From NCBI GenBank assembly GCA_905235355.1, contig CAJOLM010000029.1, positions 1 through 12,965 on the forward strand: a DNA stretch of 12,965 nucleotides, written 5' to 3'. Under the pieces are notes generated by a model. That model was not told where the DNA came from. It made no database searches and worked only from the letters and a program-made list of their open reading frames with translations. Shown here piece after piece: positions 5,788 to 12,711 of this stretch (its first letter is position 1; each line of letters opens with the position of its first letter). This DNA comes from an uncultured Elusimicrobiales bacterium. GTDB taxonomy: Bacteria; Elusimicrobiota; Elusimicrobia; Elusimicrobiales; Elusimicrobiaceae. Position numbers and translations under genes: made by a program.

Positions 5788-7335
5788 ATGGAAAACAATC
5801 CATTGGACGGACAAACTGATATTACACGTTTTTTAGAGAAATTTAACCAGGGTAACCCTACAGCTGATACTTCTACTCCGTTGTGGTCTGGCATTACTGC
5901 CAATCAAAGCACCACTCCGGCACGTCAGGAACAATACAATAAATCTTTTGAAAGATTAGAAGAAAAAATTAATGAGCTGGAAGAAAAATTTGCAGCTTCT
6001 ACCGCGCAAAATGAAGCCGTCATGCGCGAACTGGCTCGCACCCGCCAAGCGGTGGAAAACCAAAAAAGCCGGGATGCTTTTTTTGCCAACATCACCGCGA
6101 CGATTGCCAATTTAAAAGAAAGTGTAGAAAATTTATCGCGTGCCCGCCAAACGCCGCGCGTGTACGACGCTACTATGGCGCCCGGGCGTGTCTTTGATGC
6201 ACCTGCTGCCGCTCCCGCCGCTGGGGAGTATTTGGCCATGAGCCATTACCAGCCGGATAATTACCATGCGTCGACAGCACCGATTTCTCCTGCACAAGAG
6301 GAATGGCAAACTGAGCGTAAGGAAGCTTTGGAAAAATTAGAAAGTGCCCAAACAGAAAATTCAGAAAAAGAACGCATCATTTCTAACCTGAAACAAAAAG
6401 CATCCCAACTAAAAGCGGTGAACGTGGCCTTGGACCGGGAAATCAAGCGTGCACAACAAGAACGCACGGAAGCGTTGCGCAAATCCGCCGAGCAAGCCAA
6501 AGAAATTCTGTCCTTGCGTGATGCCCTAACTGCTGCGGAAGAACGCTTCAAATCCTTTAACTTTGAAGGACGTATCATCTCCGTCAAACGTCAGTATGAG
6601 CAAAAGGTCAGCCGGCTGGAAAATGAGTTGCATGAAATTTCTGCTACTTGTATGAAACAGGTAGAAGAAATCGAACTGCTCAAGAACGAGAATTTGAAAT
6701 TGCAGCAAGTGGCCGAGGAACGGGAACAATTGGCGGCGTTGTATGAAGCTAAAACACGCGAGTTAGAAACCTTACAAGCCTCTATGGACCAGTTGCGTGC
6801 CAATGCAGCAGATCCCAGTGTACTGGAAGATTTCAAACGTCGTATGCACCTTTTGCAGGCCGAGCATGACAGCTTGTCGCAGCGGCTGATGCAAACGCAA
6901 GAGACGCTCAAAACCGTCAATGCGGAAAAGCAGGCACTCAAGGAAAATTTCAAAGCATTGATGGAAAAAATCAAAGAAAATGACGCTGTCATTGAAGATT
7001 TGAAGCAAAAAATTGCGGTTTTGACCAAAGAAAATCAAGAACTGAAAAAAGGCCAAGCTGCCAAAACGGTTTTGTATCAACGTACTCCGGTGGCCAACCG
7101 TCCGGTAAAAACTGAAATGAAACCGCAAGTCAAAACAGCTGCTCAATCTCAACCGATAGAAATGCAAGATACGGCAGAAGCTACTGTCAAAACAGAAGCA
7201 GACTTGCCGGAAATCCGCGTGGCGGACCCTGTTCCGCAGGCAGAACTGGAAATGTATAACGGGCAGGACTTTCTAGAGAAGACAAACAGTTTTATCGGGC
7301 GCATGAAATGGTCTATTTTCCGGGAAGATAAATAA
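5788..7335 (+). CDS. Large coiled-coil protein of unknown function
   Basis: I do not recognise a family. The ATG at 5788, with GGCGGGAG at 5776-5783, gives 515 residues; a GTG at 5749 in the same frame falls inside the promoter and is unlikely. There is no signal peptide or membrane segment, so the protein should be cytoplasmic. After a polar start (about 1-45) comes a first coiled coil (about 50-118), then a Pro/Ala-rich linker (about 119-170), then a long Glu/Lys/Gln-rich heptad region (about 172-420) in many uninterrupted turns, a flexible Lys/Thr/Pro-rich stretch, and a distinct end, FLEKTNSFIGRMKWSIFRE, that is basic and aromatic and may be a short amphipathic docking helix. Two cysteines at most are present. 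It is flanked by its own promoter and terminator between folC and ddl. Size and shape suggest a scaffold or cytoskeletal/division-associated role, but that is a guess from architecture only. Confidence 0.85.
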   Translation: MENNPLDGQTDITRFLEKFNQGNPTADTSTPLWSGITANQSTTPARQEQYNKSFERLEEKINELEEKFAASTAQNEAVMRELARTRQAVENQKSRDAFFANITATIANLKESVENLSRARQTPRVYDATMAPGRVFDAPAAAPAAGEYLAMSHYQPDNYHASTAPISPAQEEWQTERKEALEKLESAQTENSEKERIISNLKQKASQLKAVNVALDREIKRAQQERTEALRKSAEQAKEILSLRDALTAAEERFKSFNFEGRIISVKRQYEQKVSRLENELHEISATCMKQVEEIELLKNENLKLQQVAEEREQLAALYEAKTRELETLQASMDQLRANAADPSVLEDFKRRMHLLQAEHDSLSQRLMQTQETLKTVNAEKQALKENFKALMEKIKENDAVIEDLKQKIAVLTKENQELKKGQAAKTVLYQRTPVANRPVKTEMKPQVKTAAQSQPIEMQDTAEATVKTEADLPEIRVADPVPQAELEMYNGQDFLEKTNSFIGRMKWSIFREDK

Positions 7336-7345
7336 CCATCTGTTT

Positions 7346-7370
7346 AAAGCCTGATTCAATCAGGCTTTTT
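7346..7370 (+). terminator. Rho-independent terminator after the coiled-coil gene
   Basis: AAAGCCTGAT (7346-7355) and ATCAGGCTTT (7359-7368) form a perfect 10-bp stem around a TCA loop and run into a T tract. It begins 11 nt after the TAA of the upstream gene and closes that unit before the ddl operon. The A and T flanks would let it act in both directions. Confidence 0.9.
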
Positions 7371-7384
7371 CATCAGGATAATCT

Positions 7385-8458
7385 ATGAATAAAAAACTAA
7401 CTGTTGCGGTTCTTTACGGGGGGAAATCTACAGAGCATGAAGTGTCCGTGCATAGCGCAGGTACGGTATGCCGGACCTTGCAGCAACGCGGCTATGAAGT
7501 ACTACACATCTTTATTAACAAACAAGGCTATTGGTTTTTGCAGCAGACTTGTTCTGAAGCGACGGCGCAAGATGAACCTATTACCCCGGTTATCAGCCCA
7601 AAAGGCACGCTGTTTATTCCGTCTAAAAATGAATTTTTATGTCCGGATGTATTTTTTCCGGTGCTACATGGCACAAATGGGGAAGACGGCACACTGCAAG
7701 GATTGCTGGAGTGTCTAGATGTGCCGTATGTGGGGTGCGGGGTGCTGGCCTCTGCCATGGGTATGGATAAAGAAATTACCAAACGCATGGCCGCAGCCGC
7801 CGGCGTACCTACCCTGCCGCACATAACACTTTCAGATAAAAAATATGACAAAGCCGCTGTTGAAAAATGGGTGGAAGAAACCGGTTATCCTGTTTTTGTA
7901 AAAGCCATGTGTTTGGGTTCGTCGGTAGGCGTTACGAAAGTAAAAACCGCCGAACAATTACATCCGGCTATTGAATATGCGTTCCGCTTTGACAATCACG
8001 TGATGGTAGAAAAGGGACTAGACAAACCACAGGAGATTTTCTGCGGATTATTAGGAGACGGACAGGATGTGTGTTCCTCTGAGTGTGGGGAGCTAAAATC
8101 TTTAGCGAGTGAATTTTTTGATTACGAGGCAAAATACATTACGGTAGGCGGTTGTGAAACGCGCGTACCGGCGAGTGTGCCGGAAAAAACGCGCGAAAAA
8201 ATCCGCCACGGCAGTGAAAAGATTTTTAAGGAATTGCGCGGCAGCGGGTTGGCGCGGGCAGATTTCTTTGTAGACAGCGAAGGACACATTTGGTTTTCCG
8301 AAATCAATACGCTACCCGGTATGTCTGAAACAAGCTTATATCCGCAGCTTTTTGAAGCGGTCGGTATGAAATATGCAGATGTGTTGGATAAGCTGATTGT
8401 GCTGGCACAGCAAGTACACGCCCGGAAAAAAAGCTTATCTATGGAGCATGCCCAATGA
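7385..8458 (+). CDS. ddl: D-alanine--D-alanine ligase
   Basis: Ddl is an ATP-grasp enzyme that joins two D-alanines to give the dipeptide used by MurF in peptidoglycan precursors. The 357-residue protein shows the N-terminal VLYGGKSTEHEVSVHS signature, FPVLHGTNGEDGTLQG, the ATP-binding VKAMCLGSSVGVTKV, and the C-terminal metal/phosphate segment FSEINTLPGMSETSLYP. The region that is usually VEExIxGREIEVxVLG reads VEKGLDKPQEIFCGLLG, a mild divergence. AGGA at 7375-7378 supports the ATG, and translation begins just after a terminator, so a promoter must lie in or before that short region or read-through occurs; I could not identify one confidently. It is the first gene of the tight downstream operon and overlaps the next by 4 nt (ATGA). 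Confidence 0.95.
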   Translation: MNKKLTVAVLYGGKSTEHEVSVHSAGTVCRTLQQRGYEVLHIFINKQGYWFLQQTCSEATAQDEPITPVISPKGTLFIPSKNEFLCPDVFFPVLHGTNGEDGTLQGLLECLDVPYVGCGVLASAMGMDKEITKRMAAAAGVPTLPHITLSDKKYDKAAVEKWVEETGYPVFVKAMCLGSSVGVTKVKTAEQLHPAIEYAFRFDNHVMVEKGLDKPQEIFCGLLGDGQDVCSSECGELKSLASEFFDYEAKYITVGGCETRVPASVPEKTREKIRHGSEKIFKELRGSGLARADFFVDSEGHIWFSEINTLPGMSETSLYPQLFEAVGMKYADVLDKLIVLAQQVHARKKSLSMEHAQ

Positions 8459-8910
8459 TAGGTTTTATAGTAAAACGCTTTCTGTCTTTGCATTGGATTG
8501 TAAAGATCATCTGGGTGTTTTGCGCGTTGGGTATGTTATTAAATACAGTGTTCCTGGTACGAGATATGGACTTGCACGGAGTGTTGTTGCGGCTGCATCT
8601 TGGGTTCTTCATTTTATATGCCGGGCAAACAGTTATTATTTTGTGGCAAGAGCGTATGGTGGCCGTGATTTCTCTCTTGCAAGCGGTTATGGCCCTGTTA
8701 ACTAATTTGGATTTTACGTTTATTCCTTTTTTGCGCATTTTTGGCGATATCTTGTATGGCGTTTGCGGCGGATTTTCATTAGAAGGCATGGAAGTATATA
8801 AATACGTATTTGTGTCACTGGCGTTTACGCTGGAATTATTGAAAACATGGTACTTGTGGGATTTGCTGCCACACGAGCAGCCGGAGCCGACGGAACATTT
8901 GGTACAATAA
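8455..8910 (+). CDS. Small four-helix integral membrane protein, unknown
   Basis: I do not recognise this 151-residue protein. It has about four hydrophobic segments: near 14-35, 43-63, 68-107 (possibly two, broken by an Asp/Asn kink) and 115-138. A basic N-terminus (VKR) suggests the N-terminus stays inside, and the acidic, Pro-rich tail (HEQPEPTEH) follows the last helix. Its ATG overlaps the ddl stop (ATGA), with GGAG at 8443-8446, and it ends 4 nt before ruvA, so it is co-expressed with cell-wall and recombination genes. In many bacteria ruvC occupies the place before ruvA, but nothing here resembles an RNase H-fold nuclease. Hydrophobicity, the ribosome site and tight packing support it as a real gene; function is unknown. 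Confidence 0.85.
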   Translation: MIGFIVKRFLSLHWIVKIIWVFCALGMLLNTVFLVRDMDLHGVLLRLHLGFFILYAGQTVIILWQERMVAVISLLQAVMALLTNLDFTFIPFLRIFGDILYGVCGGFSLEGMEVYKYVFVSLAFTLELLKTWYLWDLLPHEQPEPTEHLVQ

Positions 8911-8914
8911 ATTT
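8903..8914 (+). promoter_or_regulatory. TACAAT -10-like element just before ruvA
   Basis: TACAAT at 8903-8908, inside the last codons of the membrane protein, is followed by six bases and the ruvA ATG. There is no Shine-Dalgarno sequence for ruvA. If used, this would make a leaderless ruvAB transcript inside the operon. No -35 box is evident. Confidence 0.3.
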
Positions 8915-9526
8915 ATGATTGCATATTTACAAGGCACAATTTTAGAAGTAAAAGAGGAAAGCCTCATCTTGGTATGTGGCGGAGTAGGCTATGAGGTAAA
9001 TATGGCCCGCGGTAGCCTGGCCGAGCTGGAAGCCGGACGGGAAGCAGCGCTGTATATTGCTGAGTCCATTTCTCCGTATGACGGCACAGTTTTATACGGA
9101 TTTTTAGCTAAAGAAGATAAAGAGCTGTGGACGCTCTTTAAAACCGCTATCCCCAATACAGGGGCTAAAAAAGCACTGGAATTTTTAAACAAAGCGTTGC
9201 GCTCGGTGGCAGATTTTCATAATGCGATTATCAAGCGCGACCCAAAAATTTTAACCGGTATTTTTGGTTTTACGTCCAAAACAGCGGAAAAATTAATCAC
9301 GTCACTAAAGGATAAAATGGACGCGGTTTCTATTCAAGGCAGTGCCAAAATTAAGGTGATGGATGACGCGCCGTATATGAGTGAAGTGCTGGAAGCTTTG
9401 ACGGCGCTTGGATACTCGGCTGCCGAAGCACGCCGTGCCATTGAGCAGCTGTATCAAAACGGTGTACAGCCCAATGAAAAAATTGAAAATATCATCACGC
9501 AAGCGTTACGGGTGCTGAAAAAATGA
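8915..9526 (+). CDS. ruvA: Holliday junction branch-migration protein RuvA, divergent
   Basis: RuvA binds four-way DNA junctions as a tetramer and loads RuvB rings for branch migration. The 203-residue length and three-domain layout are normal: an N-terminal OB fold (GGVGYEVNM), a middle DNA-binding domain, and a C-terminal RuvB-binding domain (VLEALTALGYSAAEARRAI to ITQALRVL). Several key sites differ from the E. coli type. The acidic pin Glu-Asp reads Tyr55-Asp56. The first helix-hairpin-helix reads NTGAK (81-85) where GVGPK is usual. The second reads GFTSKTA (118-124) where GIGKKTA is usual. So each hairpin keeps only one of its two glycines. No frameshift is seen, and the gene overlaps ruvB by 4 nt, so it is still recognisable as RuvA. 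It may bind junctions less tightly or by other contacts. No ribosome site precedes the ATG. Confidence 0.92.
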   Translation: MIAYLQGTILEVKEESLILVCGGVGYEVNMARGSLAELEAGREAALYIAESISPYDGTVLYGFLAKEDKELWTLFKTAIPNTGAKKALEFLNKALRSVADFHNAIIKRDPKILTGIFGFTSKTAEKLITSLKDKMDAVSIQGSAKIKVMDDAPYMSEVLEALTALGYSAAEARRAIEQLYQNGVQPNEKIENIITQALRVLKK

Positions 9527-10545
9527 ACAATCAAAACGATATTTTAGATGTGCATCAATTAGCAGACGAACAGGGCGGGCTGGAAGCCGCCTTGCGCCCA
9601 GGCACGTTAGATGAATTTGTCGGGCAGGATAAACTCAAGGAAAATCTGCGCATTTTTATTGAAGCAGCCCGCACACGCGGCGAGGCGCTGGACCATTGTT
9701 TATTTTATTCTCCGCCGGGGCTTGGTAAGACGACGCTGGCTAACATTTTAGCCAAAGAAATGGGTGTCAATATTAAAGTTACTTCTGGCCCGGTGCTGGC
9801 GCGCCCCGGCGACTTGGCCGCCATGCTGACCACCGAACTTTCTGACGGAGATATTTTATTTGTAGATGAAATACACCGCCTAAATCCTGCGGTAGAGGAA
9901 GCCCTTTATCCGGCGATGGAAGATTTTACTTTCTTTATTAATACCGGCAAAGGCGCAGGATCTACCACACTTAAACTGGCGGTACCTAAATTTACGCTTG
10001 TGGGCGCGACCACCCGCTCGGGGCTACTTACCGGGCCGCTGCGTGACCGCTTTGGTATTGTATTTAATTTAGGTTTTTACGAGATTAAAGAAATTACCGA
10101 TATTTTGGCGCGCTCGGCTAGACTACTCAATATCGCTGCAGACCGCGCCGGGCTGACGGAGCTGGCCAAACGCTCCCGCGGCACGCCGCGTATTGCTAAC
10201 CGCCTTTTGCGCCGTGCGCGTGATTTTGCACAAGTCAAAGGGGAAGGCGTTATTACCGAAGAAATTGCGGTACTGGCCATGAACTCTTTAGACATTGATA
10301 ATGAAGGATTAGACAGCGTGGATAAACGCATTTTGGAAGCGCTGATTGACCGCTTTGGCGGCGGGCCGGTAGGGGTAGAAAATTTAGCTATTGCCGTATC
10401 AGAAGCGGTAGATACTCTTACTGATGCTATTGAGCCGTACCTCATTAAAGCGGGCTTTATTGCGCGCACTCCGCGCGGCCGCGTGGCTACCAAAAAAGCC
10501 TATGACCATTTAGGCAAGAAACAAAACGAAGGGCTGCTGTTCTAA
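9523..10545 (+). CDS. ruvB: Holliday junction branch-migration ATPase RuvB
   Basis: RuvB is the AAA+ motor that forms hexameric rings on either side of RuvA and pumps DNA through the junction. The 340-residue protein has RPGTLDEFVGQDKLKENL, Walker A SPPGLGKTT (Lys69), Walker B ILFVDEIHRL, the sensor/arginine-finger region GATTRSGLLTGPLRDRFG, sensor 2 RGTPRIANRLLRR, and a winged-helix end EPYLIKAGFIARTPRGR. Differences from the usual sequence include Ser63 for Gly before Walker A, FFINTGKGAGSTT where most have LDIxIGxGPxAR, and SEAVDTLTDAIEPY where most have EExxTIEDVxEPY. The altered 'FFINTGKG' stretch lies in the hairpin region known in the family to touch RuvA, which is itself divergent here. 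Start overlaps ruvA (ATGA), so the pair is translationally coupled. The next gene starts directly after its stop. Confidence 0.96.
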   Translation: MNNQNDILDVHQLADEQGGLEAALRPGTLDEFVGQDKLKENLRIFIEAARTRGEALDHCLFYSPPGLGKTTLANILAKEMGVNIKVTSGPVLARPGDLAAMLTTELSDGDILFVDEIHRLNPAVEEALYPAMEDFTFFINTGKGAGSTTLKLAVPKFTLVGATTRSGLLTGPLRDRFGIVFNLGFYEIKEITDILARSARLLNIAADRAGLTELAKRSRGTPRIANRLLRRARDFAQVKGEGVITEEIAVLAMNSLDIDNEGLDSVDKRILEALIDRFGGGPVGVENLAIAVSEAVDTLTDAIEPYLIKAGFIARTPRGRVATKKAYDHLGKKQNEGLLF

Positions 10546-11664
10546 ATGAAAAAAATTCTGTTACTACTTGCATTGTGTTTTGTGTCCGGGGCTCTGTTTG
10601 CCGGACAAACCGTGCGCGTGCAGCTGGCAGAAAACCTAACCAGCGCGCAAATACAAAATTCAGGCCTGGTGTATATCTACGCTTTGGACGGGGGAAAAAA
10701 GTACAAAGTCAGCAAACCCGAGACCATTACCATTAAGCGTTTGTCCGGCGGTAAACTTTCTATCGGAGAGTTGACACATGCAGGTACACTTGTCATTGAG
10801 CCGGCAAAAGATGTTACGCTGACGTATCAGAAAAATAGTTACACGGGCAAGATTTACGCCGTGGTGCAGGGCAAAACATTTCGTCTGGTGGAATATACGG
10901 ATTTAGAAGATTATTTACTAGGTGTGCTGCCCTATGAAATGAGCTACTCCTGGCCGATAGAGGCGCTCAAAGCGCAAGCGGTGGCCGCGCGTACTTTCAC
11001 TCTAGTGGAAATCCAAAAAAATAAGAAAACAGATTTTGAATTATACAACGACGTGCGCAGCCAAATGTACAAAGGATCGGGTAAAGTGTATGACAGCGTA
11101 CGCGAAGCGGTTACCGCTACCGAAGGGCAAATCCTTACCTATAAAGGCGATCCGTTTAGCACCTATTATCATGCCAATTGTGGCGGCGGGACCGATGATG
11201 TGAAAATTTGGGCGGGGGGATCTGACCCGACGATTAAGCCGCTGGCAGGTGCGTCCTGCTCCACTGACAAGCATAGTAAAAGTTATTCCTGGAACGCTAC
11301 CGTGCCGGGTAAATCTATTAATGCTTTTGTTAATAAAAACGGCCTTGCGGGAAGCGTTAGCAAAATTAAAATTGCAAAACGCACGGGCACCAAGCGTGCC
11401 GTTACATTGCAATTTACCACGTCTAAAGGAAATAAAACATTGTCGTGCGCTAAATTCCGCTTGGCAGTAGGCAGCAGCTTGCTCAAAAGCTGTAAAATTA
11501 CTTCTATTAGCAAGAGCGGCAGCGGCTTTGCTTTTTCCGGGCATGGATATGGGCACGGTATTGGTATGTGCCAGGACGGTGCTAAAGGAATGGCCGAAAA
11601 AGGCAAAACCTATAAACAAATTTTAAATAATTATTTTCCGTCGTCGGATTTGACGACCTTGTGA
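10546..11664 (+). CDS. Secreted SpoIID/LytB-domain protein, probable lytic transglycosylase
   Basis: SpoIID enzymes cleave peptidoglycan glycan strands that have been stripped of peptides. The 372-residue protein starts with a signal peptide (MKK, hydrophobic stretch, likely cut after ALFA at about residue 19), placing it outside the cytoplasmic membrane. The SpoIID core is clear: LLGVLPYEM with the catalytic-type Glu131, then IEALKAQAVAARTFT, a YYHANCGGGTDDVKIW segment, and the C-terminal SGHGYGHGIGMCQDGAKGMA (331-350) followed by YKQILNNYFP. Most relatives have GMSQYGA where this has GMCQDGA. Cys after HAN may help bind zinc, as His and Cys do in a clostridial SpoIID. Here it is not evidence of sporulation: ruvAB-spoIID-queA order and LytB-type proteins occur in non-sporulating bacteria. 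Its ATG abuts the ruvB stop with no gap and a weak ribosome site, implying coupling. Confidence 0.92.
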   Translation: MKKILLLLALCFVSGALFAGQTVRVQLAENLTSAQIQNSGLVYIYALDGGKKYKVSKPETITIKRLSGGKLSIGELTHAGTLVIEPAKDVTLTYQKNSYTGKIYAVVQGKTFRLVEYTDLEDYLLGVLPYEMSYSWPIEALKAQAVAARTFTLVEIQKNKKTDFELYNDVRSQMYKGSGKVYDSVREAVTATEGQILTYKGDPFSTYYHANCGGGTDDVKIWAGGSDPTIKPLAGASCSTDKHSKSYSWNATVPGKSINAFVNKNGLAGSVSKIKIAKRTGTKRAVTLQFTTSKGNKTLSCAKFRLAVGSSLLKSCKITSISKSGSGFAFSGHGYGHGIGMCQDGAKGMAEKGKTYKQILNNYFPSSDLTTL

Positions 11665-11668
11665 GATT

Positions 11669-12703
11669 ATGGCTTTTGAACGATTTAAAAAATTTAACAT
11701 TGACCCGTTAATTGCCAAGCAGCCCGCTACGCCGCGCGACAGCTCGCGCCTGATGGTGTTGCACCGGGACGGGCAGACAATAGAAAACCGCATCTTTCGC
11801 GATATACATGAGTATTTTAATCCGGGCGACGTGCTGGTGCTCAACAACACCAAAGTATTTCCCGCCAAACTGTTTGCGCATAAGGCAACTGGCGGCAAGG
11901 TGGAAATTTTACTCGTGCGACCGCAAGCAGACCCGCATGTGTGGACCACGCTCACGCGCGATTATAAGGAAAATGCAGAGCTGGATTTTGGCGGCGGCCT
12001 GACGGGAACGATGTTAGGCAAAACGCCGGAGAACGAAGTATTAATCCGCTTTAACCAAGAAGATATTTTGCCTTTTTGTCATCAAAACGGACTGATGCCG
12101 TTGCCTGTTTATATTGAAAAAGCGCGCAAGCATGAAGGCTTAACACCCAGCCTGGAGACTGATAAAGAGCGTTATCAAACCGTATATGCCAAATACGAAG
12201 GCTCTATCGCTGCGCCGACGGCAGGTTTTCATTTTACCCGTGAACTGCTAGACAAATTAACTGCCAAAGGTGTGCAAATTGTATACATTACGTTGCATGT
12301 AGGGTGGGGAACTTTTAAGCCGCTGCGCGGGGAGCCGGAGCAGCATCACATGCTGCCGGAACTGGCAGAAATTCCGGCAGAAACGGCGCAGACTATTAAT
12401 GCGGCGCGCCAAGCGGGAAAACGCATTTTTTCCGTCGGGACGACCAGCACGCGCACGCTGGAGAGTTTTACCCAAAACGGCATTACCGCGTCCGGCAAAA
12501 AATGGACTGACTTGTTTATTTATCCGGGGTATACCTTTAAGGCAATTGATTGCTTTATCACGAATTTTCACTTTCCCGATTCCACCCCGCTGTGCATGGT
12601 GACGGCCTTTGCCGGGGAAGATTTTATTTACCGCGCCTACAGCGAAGCGGTGGAAAAGAAGTACCGCTTTTATTCCTTTGGCGACAGTATGATGATTTTA
12701 TAG
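11669..12703 (+). CDS. queA: S-adenosylmethionine:tRNA ribosyltransferase-isomerase
   Basis: QueA moves and rearranges the ribose of S-adenosylmethionine onto 7-aminomethyl-7-deazaguanine in tRNA, giving epoxyqueuosine at wobble position 34 of tRNAs for Asp, Asn, His and Tyr. The 344-residue protein is full length and shows PRDSSRLMVLHR, GDVLVLNNTKVFPAKLF, YEGSIAAPTAGFHFT, ITLHVGWGTFKPLR, FSVGTTSTRTLES and the end block ITNFHFPDSTPLCMVTAFAG. Its partner tgt, which inserts the base precursor, is often adjacent but is not within the window. The ATG lies 4 nt after the spoIID-like gene, with only GTGAG upstream, overlapping that gene's stop. It ends in TAG. Confidence 0.97.
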   Translation: MAFERFKKFNIDPLIAKQPATPRDSSRLMVLHRDGQTIENRIFRDIHEYFNPGDVLVLNNTKVFPAKLFAHKATGGKVEILLVRPQADPHVWTTLTRDYKENAELDFGGGLTGTMLGKTPENEVLIRFNQEDILPFCHQNGLMPLPVYIEKARKHEGLTPSLETDKERYQTVYAKYEGSIAAPTAGFHFTRELLDKLTAKGVQIVYITLHVGWGTFKPLRGEPEQHHMLPELAEIPAETAQTINAARQAGKRIFSVGTTSTRTLESFTQNGITASGKKWTDLFIYPGYTFKAIDCFITNFHFPDSTPLCMVTAFAGEDFIYRAYSEAVEKKYRFYSFGDSMMIL

Positions 12704-12711
12704 GAGTGAAT

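Noticed and set aside
8455..8910. ruvC in the position before ruvA
   Set aside because: The translation is strongly hydrophobic with about four membrane helices and has no acidic nuclease residues in an RNase H-like pattern.
11041..11619. Long - strand open frame (192 codons) inside the SpoIID-like gene
   Set aside because: Antisense shadow; the + strand protein shows clear family motifs throughout and the antisense translation has none.
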